NCBI GenBank assembly: GCA_022497145.1
Contig: MU385927.1
Span: 62,001 to 126,000 of the forward strand
Direction: 5' to 3'
Length of the DNA: 64,000 nucleotides
Source of the DNA: Rostrohypoxylon terebratum
Lineage: Eukaryota; Ascomycota; Sordariomycetes; Xylariales; Hypoxylaceae
Shown here: positions 12,318 to 23,909 of the stretch, one piece after another
Numbering within the stretch: the stretch's first letter is position 1
Layout: every line of letters begins with the position of its first letter
Position numbers and translations under genes: made by a program
The notes under the pieces: model-generated
The model's database searches: none
Seen by the model: the letters and a program-made list of their open reading frames with translations, nothing else
Told to the model about the DNA's origin: nothing

Positions 12318-13652
12318 CTAATTCCCTAGGTATCTCTTCCAGCCTTCCCTCACGACTACGGTACGACCCTCTTCCTCCTTGAGCACGAACTTCTCCCATC
12401 GTGCATCCTGCCCAGCACCGACGACAGCGAGAGACCTTTCATCTATCCACCCGACAATACCTTTCATTGGCCTACTAGTGCCCAATACTGTATTATCGCC
12501 CCTTTCCGCTGCTCCGGCTGGGCTAGGTAAGAGTGGTTCTTCGCCGGTTTCGAATGGGGCTGAGGTAAAGGAATAAACGTCGGAGAAAGGGCCGAACGGA
12601 ATATTACTCAAGAATCCCCATTTGTTCGTGGCCTCGGCTTTCGAACTACCTCCACCAATACTAGGAGCCGGCGAGCTAGGTCTTGCTTTGCGCGGGTTAG
12701 GCACATCGAAGATATGTAAACTCCCCTTATCTGAGGTGCAAGCAAGCATGTTCCCTGATGGGCTGAATCGTAAAGAGTATATCGTAGCGAACTCGCTACC
12801 TCGCCGTCGTTCCGCAAGCTTCGCACAGCTATTAGTGGAGAAGATGCGAACGATGGTACCCTATAAGTAATCAGCCACCGACACATTTGTAAAATGCCAG
12901 AGTTCTTCATTACCTTTTCGCTCGCCGTGGCAAGTAATTCTCCATCTGAACTGAGCTGCAGGGCTCTTAAATTCGAAGAATGTGCAGGGATGATGCTGAC
13001 GCTGTCTGTTGCTAATTGCACAACCTGAACTTGACCAGGTGTTCTACCCGGGAAAACCAAGTACTTTTCAGTGAGACAGCAAAGGCCAAGGAAATTGTCT
13101 GCTGTCTCATATCTAGCTAATGGCGTTGGTGGCTTCTTGAAGGCATAAACCCTCACGCTATTCTGTAAGACGACAGCAATTCTCGACTTGGAGATCTGCA
13201 CGCCACGAACAGCAGTTAAGGTAGCTAGCTCGAGGCCTATCTTGCTCTTGCTATCGTCCCATATTATGACTTTGTTCTGTGGAAACTTGGGTGAACGACC
13301 GCCACCAACAAGAGCAAGATAATTGGCGTTCCCCATCATCTGGACAAGACCAAGGCCCGCGTTAAAAACTACAGATTATTAGGATCCATCTTATTACTGA
13401 AACGGAGGAAGATCACTTTACCTCTTGCGGTTTGTATCTGGGATGAGACTGAATAAAAAACTATGAATTTAGTAAGCATGGGAAGCACGAGGACTGCATG
13501 TAAGCCAGAAATACGAGCGTATCATGGCTATTGGGGATCATACTGGCAAAGCCGGAATCTAAGCCAACAACAAATCGACTGGCATCGCTGTTGAAGGTGA
13601 CAGATAGAGCAGCATGCTCGGAGGAACCTTCTATGACCGGTCTAGTATTCAT
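12318..13652 (-). CDS. hsv2: PROPPIN WD-repeat protein, Hsv2/WIPI3-like
   Basis: Four exons (13652..13544, 13460..13422, 13368..12914, 12860..12318) give 381 residues. Beta-propeller landmarks include FNSDASRFVVGLDSGF, GNANYLALVGGG, KVIIWDD, AHSSNLRALQLS and FSPSGNMLACTSDKGSLHIFDV. The last of these precedes a low-complexity insertion typical of blade 6. PROPPINs bind PtdIns3P and PtdIns(3,5)P2 through an L/F-RRG motif and act in micronucleophagy and membrane fission at endosome or vacuole. Here the motif reads ERRRG at 218-222, so the hydrophobic residue is Arg (codon CGA). Atg18 paralogs usually have FRRG and are longer, so Hsv2 is preferred. The gene is convergent with the IST3-like gene; stop codons are 276 bp apart. 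Confidence 0.87.
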
Positions 13653-15501
13653 GATGGCTCTCTAACAAGGCTGCAGCGATAATAGAGGTAGAGTTATAAG
13701 AGGTTAATTAAGGGTGAAGGCCAGGGCCGACGAAATGAAGGAATCGAAGATGCGAAGCATCAAAGGGAACCAGATAGTTCGGGAAATGTGTCGGTACCCC
13801 AGATCATAGCTGTATAGCACATTCGCGAAGCTCCCCGTCTTGGATGGCTTTAATAAATGAACCTGTGATATATGGACGTAGTAGGACCTAGGACCTAGGA
13901 CCTATGACCTATGTAGCCACTGGAGAGAGCGCAAGTACAAGCGCTAACCAGTCTAAGCTTATAAGCTTCAACTGCACTTCAGAGCCGCCGCTAACGAACC
14001 AGAGGCTGGAAAATGAAAACGAACGATATGACGGTATGATAAAACCAGAACGAAATATTAGATGAATAAAAGATTTGAATAAGTCTGAGGGGAAGAAGAG
14101 ATATGGTAGTTGTAAAATTGAAGATGATAGCTATCACGATTTGGCTTTTTACCTTTTTGCCTTTTCAATGAGGATTGGACGGAATGAATGTAATATGTTG
14201 CGCAGGTACAGTACACGTGAGAGTTCCACGGGTACTTTGAATCATGGATGGTCCAGGATGGGGAAGGATGGATACCTGAGGTGGTATGGAGATTTGAAGA
14301 TGCGACGCACGGACCAAGAGCCACACACACACACACACACATTATGAGATAACCTTGTTAGATCTAGCCTACGGTTTGGGGGAAGCAGCTATCAAACCGT
14401 GAGCAAGCTTGGAGCAGGCGTTGTGTTAGTAAGTGTGTTAGGTGAGTTAGCCCTGGAGGTGAGCATTTGGTGGCGTAATCTTTCCGCTGCAACGCTGTAT
14501 TAACGCTGTAACATCCATAAATCTAAGTGCTGTGGCTGTGTCACTAAGTGCCGGTCTCGACTTCTTCTATCCATCAAACTAGGTATTCATGATGTATGGT
14601 TCCTGCCCGGGTAGCTATATCCCTATATCCACCTGAGGGTAAAAGAGCATGTAAGCATCTAGTAGTGTACATACTACATAGTAATAGAACAGGAAGGGAA
14701 AGAGCAGTTACGGTTGGCTACCGATGAAGAAACCCCCCTAGTCTCTAAGATTCTTACCCTTTTGACATCTTCCAGCCTCGTGTTAATTTGACACGGGGAA
14801 GCTGCAACTGGGCCAACCTAGGTCAACCCTACCTTGTCCAATTAAATGGTTGTAACCTTTGTACCCAGGTACTTATTAGTTTGTATTGCTCCTGTACAGT
14901 AAATGCAGTAAATGGGCAAGTGCTTGCCGCTATCAAGGCCTGAGCCCCTGAATTTGATAGAATTTGGGAGCAATTAGGTGTACCAAGGTGATCCGTGCTC
15001 AGATTTGATGCCCTTTTAGTGGTCCCCCACCCCCTGTCTAGTCCCCGTTCTACGGCAACTTATTTTGTACAGTTGAAATTGCACTTTTTTTTTGGAGAGG
15101 AGACTTCAGGGAAGTAGGAACCATCAACCCATCCATTCAACCCATCAACAACTACTTTGGTCAGTGGTCAGTACCTACTTACTACCTAGTCCGTTGGTGG
15201 TCACTGGTTCACTGGTTCAAACTGTAAACCTTGAAGTGTGTAAAGAAGCCAGACCCGATCCCGATCAACTTTTTTCAAATTCCTTTTCGGTTTCTACCTT
15301 TCCATCATTTCATCAACATTTCCCAGCTGTGATCCGGTCCGCCCCTTTCACAATCCACCGTTTTGAGATACCCCCATTTACCATTTACGAAGATCCGTTT
15401 CGCTTTTTGACGAGTCCTGTTCAGTCGTCAATCATTGTTAATTTCAATTCTCTGCTAGCGGAACTTCGTCAGCCCATTGGAAACCCAAGTCTTAGCCTAA
15501 T
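13653..15501. other. Intergenic / divergent promoter
   Basis: No gene is seen in 1.85 kb. The stretch contains a triplicated GGACCTA-type motif near 13885-13910, a CA dinucleotide repeat at 14322-14341, and an inverted repeat ACGGTTTG (14371-14378) / CAAACCGT (14393-14400). A long CT-rich leader runs up to the septin start. Confidence 0.6.
14322..14341 (+). repeat. (CA)n microsatellite
   Basis: About ten CA units lie in intergenic DNA. Confidence 0.9.
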
Positions 15502-17224
15502 ATGTCGTCCCCAGCGGTGAGCACACACTCCCCTATCACGCCTTGTCCGGTTGCTACACATTGCTACACACTGCTACTTACTGTTACTCGTTCCAAAAAT
15601 TTGCATCGGCCACTGTAACCTACTTGCACCTCTTGTATCTCTATCCTAAATCTCTAGATTCTCTCTAGATTCGCGTCCGACCCCTTTGCCAATTCATCAT
15701 ATCCTATCTAAAAGTCCAACTGCTAATCTGTCGTGATGCGTTCGCAGAAGATGATGCGCCGGAAGAAGAACGTGAAGAAGGGGATTCAGTTCTGCTTGAT
15801 GGTCTGCGGTGCCTCAGGAACAGGTATACCCTCCCTCTTCAACATCTCGACGCGTCCGACGTGCCATTGCCGCCTGGGCAATAGATACTCGACCGCCTTT
15901 CTATACATCGATCGAATTGCTAATATATATTGTCGTTGTTTAGGTAGAACAACCTTCGTAAACACTCTCTGCAGCAAGAGCGTCCTGAACCACAAGGAGT
16001 CCGATGACGCCACCGCTGCTCACGTTGAGGATGGTGTTAAGATTAAACCCATCACCGTTGGTTAGTTGATCGAGAGCCTCGACGAAGACAATTGATTCTG
16101 ACTACCCCATTCTAGAGCTCGAGTTGGACGAGGAGGGTACTCGCATCTCGTTGACCATTGTTGACACCCCCGGCTTCGGTGATCAGATCGACAATGAAGC
16201 AAGGTATGGTTGAGTATTCAACGCGATGGTGATCACGAGTGTTAATATTTTGCGTCTGCAGCTTCTCCGAGATCGTTGGATATCTCGAACGACAATACGA
16301 CGATATTCTGGCTGAGGAATCGCGTATCAAGCGTAATCCCAGATTCAGGGACAACCGTGTGCATGCTATGCTCTACTTCATCACTCCTACCGGTCACGGG
16401 TATGTCTTGATTTTAGCTTGCTACCCTTGCTATATCTACTTACATTACAAATAGTCTCCGTGAGCTCGACATCGAACTGATGAAGCGCCTTGCTCCTCGC
16501 GTCAACGTTATTCCTGTCATTGGCCGCGCCGATTCGCTCACCCCCGCCGAACTCGCTGAGTCGAAGAAGCTCGTCATGGAGGATATTGAGCACTACCGAA
16601 TCCCCGTTTACAACTTCCCTTACGATATCGAGGAGGATGACGAGGACACTGTTGAGGAGAATGCCGAGCTTAGAGGTCTCATGCCCTTTGCTATTGTTGG
16701 CTCCGAGGAGGTCATCGAGATTGGAGGTCGCAAAGTCCGAGCTCGTCAATATCCCTGGGGTGTTGTTGAGGTTGACAACCCTCGTCACTCCGATTTCCTC
16801 GCCATTCGATCGGCTCTTCTGCACAGCCATCTTGCCGATTTGAAGGAAATCACCCACGATTTCCTCTATGAGAACTACCGTACCGAGAAGCTTTCTAAGA
16901 GTGTTGAGGGCGGTGCCGGAGTGTAAGTGACCCCCGAAAAGCATATGACGTGATTTGCATTCTGATGTGGATATTCATAGTGACTCTTCAATGAACCCCG
17001 AGGACTTGGCTTCCCAATCGGTGCGCCTAAAGGAGGAGCAGCTACGCCGAGAAGAGGAGAAGCTTCGCGAGATCGAGGTCAAGGTCCAACGCGAGATTAA
17101 CGAGAAGCGACAGGAGCTTTTGGCCCGCGAATCGCAATTGCGCGAGATCGAGGCGAGAATGGCGCGAGAGGCTGCCGCCGCCGCAGGAACGCCCGAAGCG
17201 AACGGCGAGACAGACGGCAACTAA
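15502..17224 (+). CDS. cdc11: Septin, Cdc11/AspA class
   Basis: Seven exons (15502..15516, 15748..15823, 15944..16060, 16116..16203, 16262..16399, 16455..16922, 16981..17224) give 381 residues, the normal AspA length. The first exon codes only MSSPA. The GTPase core has the P-loop GASGTGRTTF, G3 DTPGFGD and G4 GRAD, then the septin unique element. The last exon encodes a charged coiled coil rich in Glu, Arg and Lys. GRAD and GTGRTT instead of AKAD and GKST are typical of Cdc11 orthologs. Septins polymerise into hetero-oligomeric filaments at septa, germ-tube bases and branch points. The first intron (231 bp) follows the start codon by 15 bases, a common fungal arrangement. Confidence 0.94.
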
Positions 17225-18323
17225 ATGCCTTAGAACGACATCTTTTCTATCTCTACTTCTGGTATACCGGCGGCCAGATAGCAGTACGGATTGTGGCGTT
17301 GGGTGTTAGATATCCCCCTAGTCCCCGACCCCCTGAGCTAAGGCCATTCGAGACGACGTTATATGAAACCCTAAAAAAGCTAATGGTTGGTGCATGAGGT
17401 GAGAAAAGCAGAGGGTTTGGTGAAGAAGCTTGTCAGGAATAAGACCCGGGCGGCATTGATATCCCCTACAATTATTGCATGCCCAATTTTCGGAAAAGGG
17501 ACGATGATACTATGGGAAAAGAAAACAACATTGTGTTCCCCGATTTTTCATATCTAGGCACGTCGTCCCGCTGAGAAGCCGAAGGTGGCAAGGGGGACAA
17601 CCGAGCTACCTTTGTAACTTCTGCGAGTCGATGTCCGTTTTACTAGTTGCAAACTGCGTAGCCTTTTTCTACTTTCATGCCCCCTTTTCTCCTAGTATTA
17701 GTGCCTTCTAATGCAGATATCAATACGAGTTTTCTTTGATGTCTACCGATACTAGTATTGCCTTTTAATTATAGAGTTCGTAATCATGACATTTTAAACG
17801 TATATTCCTACTTGATGTGGTAGTAATCGCTATATGTAGCTTCTTAATATTGTATAAGAATGACAACTGGAGTCTACGTACGGTGGATGTGTTGAACTGA
17901 TAGACGTTCTGGCTTGTTCACGGTGGGATAGAAGAGCTCTACAGACCATATCCATAAAAACGCTCTCACAATTGGAAAACTCAAGCTAAATTAATGATGC
18001 TAGTCGATAGAATCTTAAAGGAATCTCGACATTTCTTATGAGTCACCCTTGAAATACCAAGCTCAAGTTTCTTTCCTATAACGCCATTTCCCTAATCCAT
18101 ACAATTAGTCGAAGGAAAAGAACGATAGACAAGTCTAAAGAAGACAAATCAAAACGTCAGTTTCCACGAATAAGAACAGCCTATCCTCCTATCAAAGATG
18201 ACGATGACCATCGGTCCGTAGTGTCTGTGGTGGAGTTATCATTTTCCCTTTGCCCGGTCCCTATCTTCCAAATTCTCTTATCTCTCACAGCTAACTCGTC
18301 GATCCATCAGCCCAGCCAGCAGC
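17225..18323. other. Intergenic between convergent genes
   Basis: The stretch holds 3' untranslated sequence of the septin and BI-1 genes. No further gene is seen. Confidence 0.6.
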
Positions 18324-19160
18324 CTAGTTATTGCTCTGGCTGTTCAGGATGCGTAGGATGGCGAGGAAGAGGTTGAGGATGTCGAGGTAGAGGCTGATGG
18401 CGGCGGCGATCTCCTCCTCGACGTGGTGCTTGCGCATGACGAGCTGGGTGTCGACGAGGATGTAGGCGGAGAAGACGAGGGCGGCGAGGCCGCCGTAGAT
18501 GAGCTCGCCGGTGCTGCTGTAGGGGAGGAAGGCGGCCATGAAGCCGAAGAGCATCAGGCCCCAGAGGGCGCCGAAGAGGTAGGGCATCCAGGAGGTGAAG
18601 TCGTACTTGGTCTGGCAGGCGAAGAGGGTGAGGAAGACGAAGATGCCGCCCGTGAGGACGACGGCGTTGAGGACGATGGAGGTGTCGTAGAGGGAGACGA
18701 TGACGCTGACGCTGTAGGCTTCCATGAGCGTGAAGATGGAGAGGAAGAGCAGGTTCGTTGGGTACGACTTCCGCTTCCAATACGTCAGCAACATGAAGAC
18801 GAGGGAGCCGGCGAGAGAGGCCCAGACGAGACCGGGGTGCGACTGGATCCAGGTCTTGTAGCTGGCGCTCCAGAAACTGATGCCGCTCACGGCGGCGGTG
18901 GCGATTAGTTGCGCGGTCAGGATCGTGTAGACCTTGCGGATGAACTGGTTGCGGATCTCGACCGTGGCTTCGGCTACGGAACCGCCGAACTTGAAGTCGT
19001 CGGGGATGTTGTCGTCGCTGCTGCGCGGCGCGGCTTCGAAGAGAGGGGAGGACGGCGTGTGCGTCGCGGGCGCCGCTTGGTAGGAGGGCGGCGCTTGCGA
19101 CCAGGTGCCCGCGTCGGGGTCCTGCGTCGGCGCGGGCTGGTACTTGGTGTTGGCGGCCAT
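18324..19160 (-). CDS. bxi1: BAX inhibitor-1 family (TMBIM) membrane protein
   Basis: One exon codes 278 residues with a strongly GC-biased codon choice. A Pro/Ala-rich cytosolic head of about 65 residues leads into seven hydrophobic segments. Family landmarks are EIRNQFIRKVYTILTAQL, YLFGALWGLMLFG and the C-terminal DTQLVMRKHHVEEEIAAA and LYLDILNLFLAIL. The last part carries the conserved Asp of the pH-sensitive calcium-leak pore. The yeast ortholog Bxi1/Ybh3 acts at the ER or vacuole membrane in calcium homeostasis and the unfolded protein response. The start at 19160 is the only in-frame ATG before the conserved region. Confidence 0.93.
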   Translation of the reverse strand: MAANTKYQPAPTQDPDAGTWSQAPPSYQAAPATHTPSSPLFEAAPRSSDDNIPDDFKFGGSVAEATVEIRNQFIRKVYTILTAQLIATAAVSGISFWSASYKTWIQSHPGLVWASLAGSLVFMLLTYWKRKSYPTNLLFLSIFTLMEAYSVSVIVSLYDTSIVLNAVVLTGGIFVFLTLFACQTKYDFTSWMPYLFGALWGLMLFGFMAAFLPYSSTGELIYGGLAALVFSAYILVDTQLVMRKHHVEEEIAAAISLYLDILNLFLAILRILNSQSNN

Positions 19161-20640
19161 GTCGGCGGTTCGTACAGACTCGGATCGGAACAGGTTTATT
19201 ATTTGCTGCCTTTTTTTTCCCCGGTTATTACAATATGTATGTCTCGATGCACAAAAGAAACAGAAAATAGTAATGATCTACTCGAGGTTGGTGTTGATGG
19301 GCGCGATGGAGGTCCCGGTGGATGGATGGATGGATGAGGTTTAGGTGCAGAGGGTAGAGTGGAAAGGTGGACGGATGTAAGGCAACTTCGGCGGCGAATC
19401 GCGGGGCGTTGATGTAGGACTAGTAGTATTAGGTAAGGCGAGGAAGGCTGTGTCACGCAAACGCTTACTGTTCTTTCCAATTGCTTCTACTAGTAGAGCT
19501 GGGCATAGGAGGCGATACGTGATTGGCTCAAAGTTTAATTGTTTGAAGCCACGTGTGGCACAAAAGTCTAGGCAGTGTGGCGTAAGCTACGTAGATGAAC
19601 TTGAAGTCCGGAAATGCGGGGCCTTCTACGTGTGGGTGGCTGGGAGTTCCAGATCCAGATGGTTGGAGTTAACGGTTTCTGCAGTTTAGAAACATATGAC
19701 ATATGATAATCCAATCATTGAAATCATATAATCTGATTGGGTTGGAATTTAAGAATGCCATACCACTCATTTACTTTACTAGAAGCTAAGTATCGTAACG
19801 TCAGTCAGGTCCATAGACAGCTGTTGTTCTTTGGAAGAAAGGGTTGAGTCTCCTAAGGACCTAGGACCTAGGTCCTAAGGTCGAATTTACTATTAAGGAT
19901 AACGATATAGGAGCCTCGGTAGATATTCTGACGGAACCCGGACTGAATTGACAACTGGCATGGATTCCCCGCCCAGAAGAGGCTCGGAGAATAAGCAAAC
20001 ATCTGGTTGTGCGGAATTCACAAAAGCTTATTCGCTAGATGTCACCTAAAAGTCCATAGGTAGGTATGCTGTATGGGTATACGAATCAACTTATGTGGCG
20101 AGCTGTCACGAACTACCTCTCCGGGTAATTAATCGTCATTGGCTAGGTGACGTTGCACATGCCCAAGCTCCAGGGCTGTTACCTGTTTGAGAGCTTAGTG
20201 CTGCAATCGAAGGTAGCTGAGATCGGAAGGAATGGTCCGATTTACCATTCGCTTCCAGATATATCTACACCGAAAGCACAGAGAGCACACGAACAACAGA
20301 AAGAACAAGTTGGCTTTTCCATCGGATGAACCAAATGTAAAGTATTTAAAGTTTTTAGTTGGTTCTTTAGAGAAAGTAACCTAGGCAAGTCCGGCAAGTC
20401 TAATGAAGGTTCTAGACTTTAGATTGTTTCAAGATTGTCCAAGATTATGTTTATAGAACTAACATTGAAGCTACCAACTTATCTCAGCTTCATCCACAAG
20501 CCATGTGCGAGCTAAGAAAAGGATCTCAACAAATCATCAGATTAACTCCCAGGGTAAATGCTATGAATGTTACCGCATTAGGTAAAGACAGCATATCGAT
20601 CGCTGATCTCATCCCCGGGCTAATTCGAGTCTCTCCCTAA

Positions 20641-20780
20641 ACCGGCAGAAGGGCGTTAGAAAAAGTGCCCTATGTACTAATAGTACTGTACGAATCCCGG
20701 TTTTTGATTGGTCAATTAGGACAGTGTATCACGGTACTATTAATACATGGGGCACTTTTTCTGACGCCCTTCTGACCGGT
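20641..20780. mobile_element. MITE-like element with about 50-bp terminal inverted repeats
   Basis: The two ends (20641-20690 and 20731-20780) are inverted copies beginning ACCGG and sharing CAGAAGGGCG, AGAAAAAGTGCCC and AATAGTAC. They differ by four transitions and one single-base indel. The 40-bp middle is non-coding. No transposase is present. CTAA lies directly at the left edge and one base beyond the right edge, so a short target duplication is possible but unclear. The size and long TIRs fit a miniature inverted-repeat element; a hairpin RNA gene is the alternative. Confidence 0.65.
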
Positions 20781-21237
20781 ACTAACCCGTGGGAAAGATA
20801 TCGAAAACCATGGGATATACCCAGACAATTAATGTACGTGTTTTAACGTGCGTGTTAGAGTACCACATGTAGCACCTACTAGTAGTAGTGTAGGTAGTCT
20901 TGGAACTTGGAGCGAGGACATAGCGGGAAGGACAGCGGGAGTAGGAGGCGCAGAAAGGTAGGAGCTTTAGCGATGTGAGGGGCAATACCTAGAGACCCGA
21001 TGGTCAATTAGACCAGGATTGGACCGCTGCTGGACCACGACTGACCAAATAGCAACCCCCTATCTACTGTGTATTAGCGATCTACAAAGTTTACCAGATC
21101 CACCATGCCCCTGTTGGAATAGTTGGAATACCTAGACGCTACCACGTTAGGTAAGTGAAGTTAGTGGGCTAGCCGCTAGACAGCAGCTGCTAAATTTGAA
21201 TGCTATGTACTACTACCAATTAACATTTGAACATTAG

Positions 21238-21264
21238 AAGTTACTACCCAGTGGGTAGTAACTT
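21238..21264. repeat. Perfect 27-bp inverted repeat
   Basis: Two 13-base arms starting AAGTTACTACCC are mirrored around a single central G. It is intergenic, about 800 bp upstream of the ceramide synthase start. Confidence 0.85.
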
Positions 21265-22048
21265 AGCAGGTAACTTAGCAGAAGTTAGAACCCCTCCTCT
21301 CTCCTCTCCCTTCTCTCCCTTTTTATTTTCCCGTTCACCGCTCTGACCGCCCCGTCTTCCATTTCATCTTGGGCTATCAAAAACTTGCAGACGGTGGGGG
21401 AGGTTCCACCTTTGGTTCAACCCCTAGGTACCTGGTATGCAGCATCCAGGCATCTTTCCAAACACTAAATTCTCCTCCCTCGTCGAGTTTTCCGGAAGGT
21501 AGTGTATATTCGATCCTACCGAACCCACCAGCTTGAACAAGCTTAACCAGCTTAACCAGCGTACCGACCGATCTACCCAACCTACCTAGTACCTTAGGTT
21601 AATAGGTATTAGGTAGTAGTTAATTCGTTGATCCCTCCGTCAAGCGCGCGGAGACTTGGTTTCGAACTTCGACACACTCGTTTCTTCTTACAAAAGAAGG
21701 TGATGATTTGCCTATTCGCGGCGTATTTTCTTTTCTCTGTTCCCGGATCGTGACAGTAGCTCCCTGCTCGCTGGTTGCTTGTTGCTTGTTAGCCACTTAC
21801 GTGTGATTTAATAAAGCATTCGTTACCATTTTTGTGTGTTGTGGATGTATATATCTTCCTCTTGTGCCTTTCCAAACACGGGTTTGCGAAAGCCCCCGCC
21901 GCCCGCGATCCGCCCTGAGGCCAACTGAGCATAACCACCGACATATCCGCGATCGATTGAGAGCCAGGCGCTAGTCAATTGGATTCAGTTGGATTCAGTT
22001 GAGCTTATTTACTATAGCTAAGCTTCCAACTGATCCTTTGATCCGAAT

Positions 22049-23909
22049 ATGAGCGAACCGGAGCCCGATGTCGTCAACGTAGACCGTGGTGATATACCAA
22101 AATCTCCAAATCCACCAGCCCAAATAGAACAGGTCGCAACTACCGCCATGAAGCCTCTAGCTGAGAAACCTCGAGCTGAAAAGCCTAAGGTGGCTACAGC
22201 GAGACCGGCAATGCAGTCGCGTGGTCGCAGTTCCATGAATGGCCCATTGTACATGCAGACGAGTAACAATAAAGTCTTGATCCGGAGAGTCAAGAGAAAA
22301 GGTGATGGTCCTATGAAGAGCTTAGCACGCTGGTTTCTAGAGAATCAAACGGGTATGTTCATGTTGCGACAAAGTCGATCTATATATAAAAAGAAAAAAA
22401 AAACTCAAATCTAGCCTCCATCCCCATCCTCCCATTGGAAGGCGCCCTGAATCATACGGAGTTTCCTGTTCCACGACAGCAACACCACACCACACCACCA
22501 CACCACATCGCTATCGCTATCTACTTGGCTTAGGTAGTACACATTTTAGGTCTTAACCACCACTAACGCTCTCTCCAATTACAGGCCTCTCATTCAACCT
22601 TATCGCCTTGATATTCCTCGCCCACATGTGTTTGCCGAAAGCGCGCCCTCACACCTCCAAGTTCTTCACTTTATCGTACTACAACTCGGAATCGGGAAAA
22701 TATGCAATTGGGTCCAATGATTACCATTTTATCTCTTTCTGCATTATCCTCTTCACCGGGCTCCGCGCCGGCTTCATGGAGCACCTGTTGGCGCCGTTGG
22801 CGAGGCACTGGGGTATTTCTAAGAGAAAGGAGATAACTCGCTTTTCAGAGCAAGCTTGGATGTTGATCTACTACAGCTTTTTCTGGTCTCTCGGAACAGT
22901 ACGTCATGCCAATTCGTCCAACTTGGCCAATCTTACTGATTTTTAAATAGTACTTATATGCTCAATCTCCTTACTATCTGAACATGAGAGCCCTTTGGAC
23001 GGGTTGGCCAGACAGAGAACTTGACGGGCTTATGAAGGCGTACATGCTAGCTCAATGGGCTTTCTGGTTGCAACAAGTCCTCGTGATTCACATCGAAGAG
23101 CGCAGAAAAGATCACTGGCAGATGCTTACCCATCACTTCATCACAATCACCCTCATTTCCGGGTCTTATTGCTACCACCACACCAGGGTCGGCAATCTGA
23201 TCCTGGTTCTCATGGATGTGGTTGACCTGTTTTTACCAGTAAGTCGGATTTCCTCCAAGACAGTCGGTATTGTTATATATTGGACGGCAGTTAACTCTAG
23301 AATTAGCTTGCGAAATGCTTGAAGTACTTGGGTTTTGCACGATTGTGCGATGCCACCTTTGGTATTTTCATGGTATCATGGTTTGTCGCTCGACACGTTT
23401 TCTACCTTATTACATGTTACAGCATTTATAAGGACGTGCCCGAGTTGATCCCCACAGGTTGCTTCAAGGGCACCAACGCAAATCTGACTGGTCCCTTCCC
23501 TATTCCTGATGGGTGGCGCCATTATCTCGAACCTTTTAGGAATTTCGAGGGAACGATTTGTTTCTCCAGCTCTGTTCAGTGGGGGTTCTTGTACTGCTTA
23601 CTTGGTCTTCAAGTCATAACCATTTTCTGGTTCTTCATGATCATCCGGGTTGCCATTCGCGTGCTGAAGGGCGATGGTGCCGATGATACTAGAAGCGATG
23701 ACGAAGGAGAAGAGGAAGAGGAAGAATTCGAGTACGAGGAGGCGCAGCCTCTTGAGGAAGAAGTGGGTGTTGAGGCTATTGATTTAAAGGGATGGGAGCG
23801 CCGGTCAGGCGTTAAAAGGGCCGCAAGTTCTACTGGAGTCAGTCTACCCGGCCACAGCGACCGCAAGGAGTTGCTCGGTCGCATAGGCTGCGAGAAACAG
23901 GTCGACTGA
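22049..23909 (+). CDS. lag1: Ceramide synthase (LAG1/LAC1 family, TLC domain)
   Basis: Exons 22049..22352, 22585..22898, 22951..23238 and 23307..23909 give 502 residues. A basic, Pro/Lys/Ala-rich head is followed by multiple membrane segments and a TLC domain. The Lag1 motif lies at about 245-300: HIEERRKDHWQMLTHHF with the catalytic His pair at 267-268, and the paired acidic residues in LMDVVDLFLP (295, 298). The C-terminal tail after about residue 420 is highly acidic (EEEEEEFEYEE) and probably cytosolic. The enzyme acylates sphingoid bases with acyl-CoA in the ER membrane. Which paralog (Lag1 or the GlcCer-type Bar1) it is cannot be decided from this sequence alone. Confidence 0.92.

Larger units (their letters stand above)
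19161..22048. other. Long intergenic region with palindromes and a MITE-like hairpin
   Basis: No gene is supported in 2.9 kb. The stretch holds a 16-bp palindrome at 19862-19877, the MITE-like element at 20641-20780, a 27-bp inverted repeat at 21238-21264, and a CT-rich tract at 21290-21335. The leader of the ceramide synthase gene lies at the end. Confidence 0.65.

Noticed and set aside
18328..18908. Long frames in both strands over the BI-1 gene
   Set aside because: They are low-complexity His/Arg/Leu or Glu/Gly sequence produced by GC-biased codons of the real gene.
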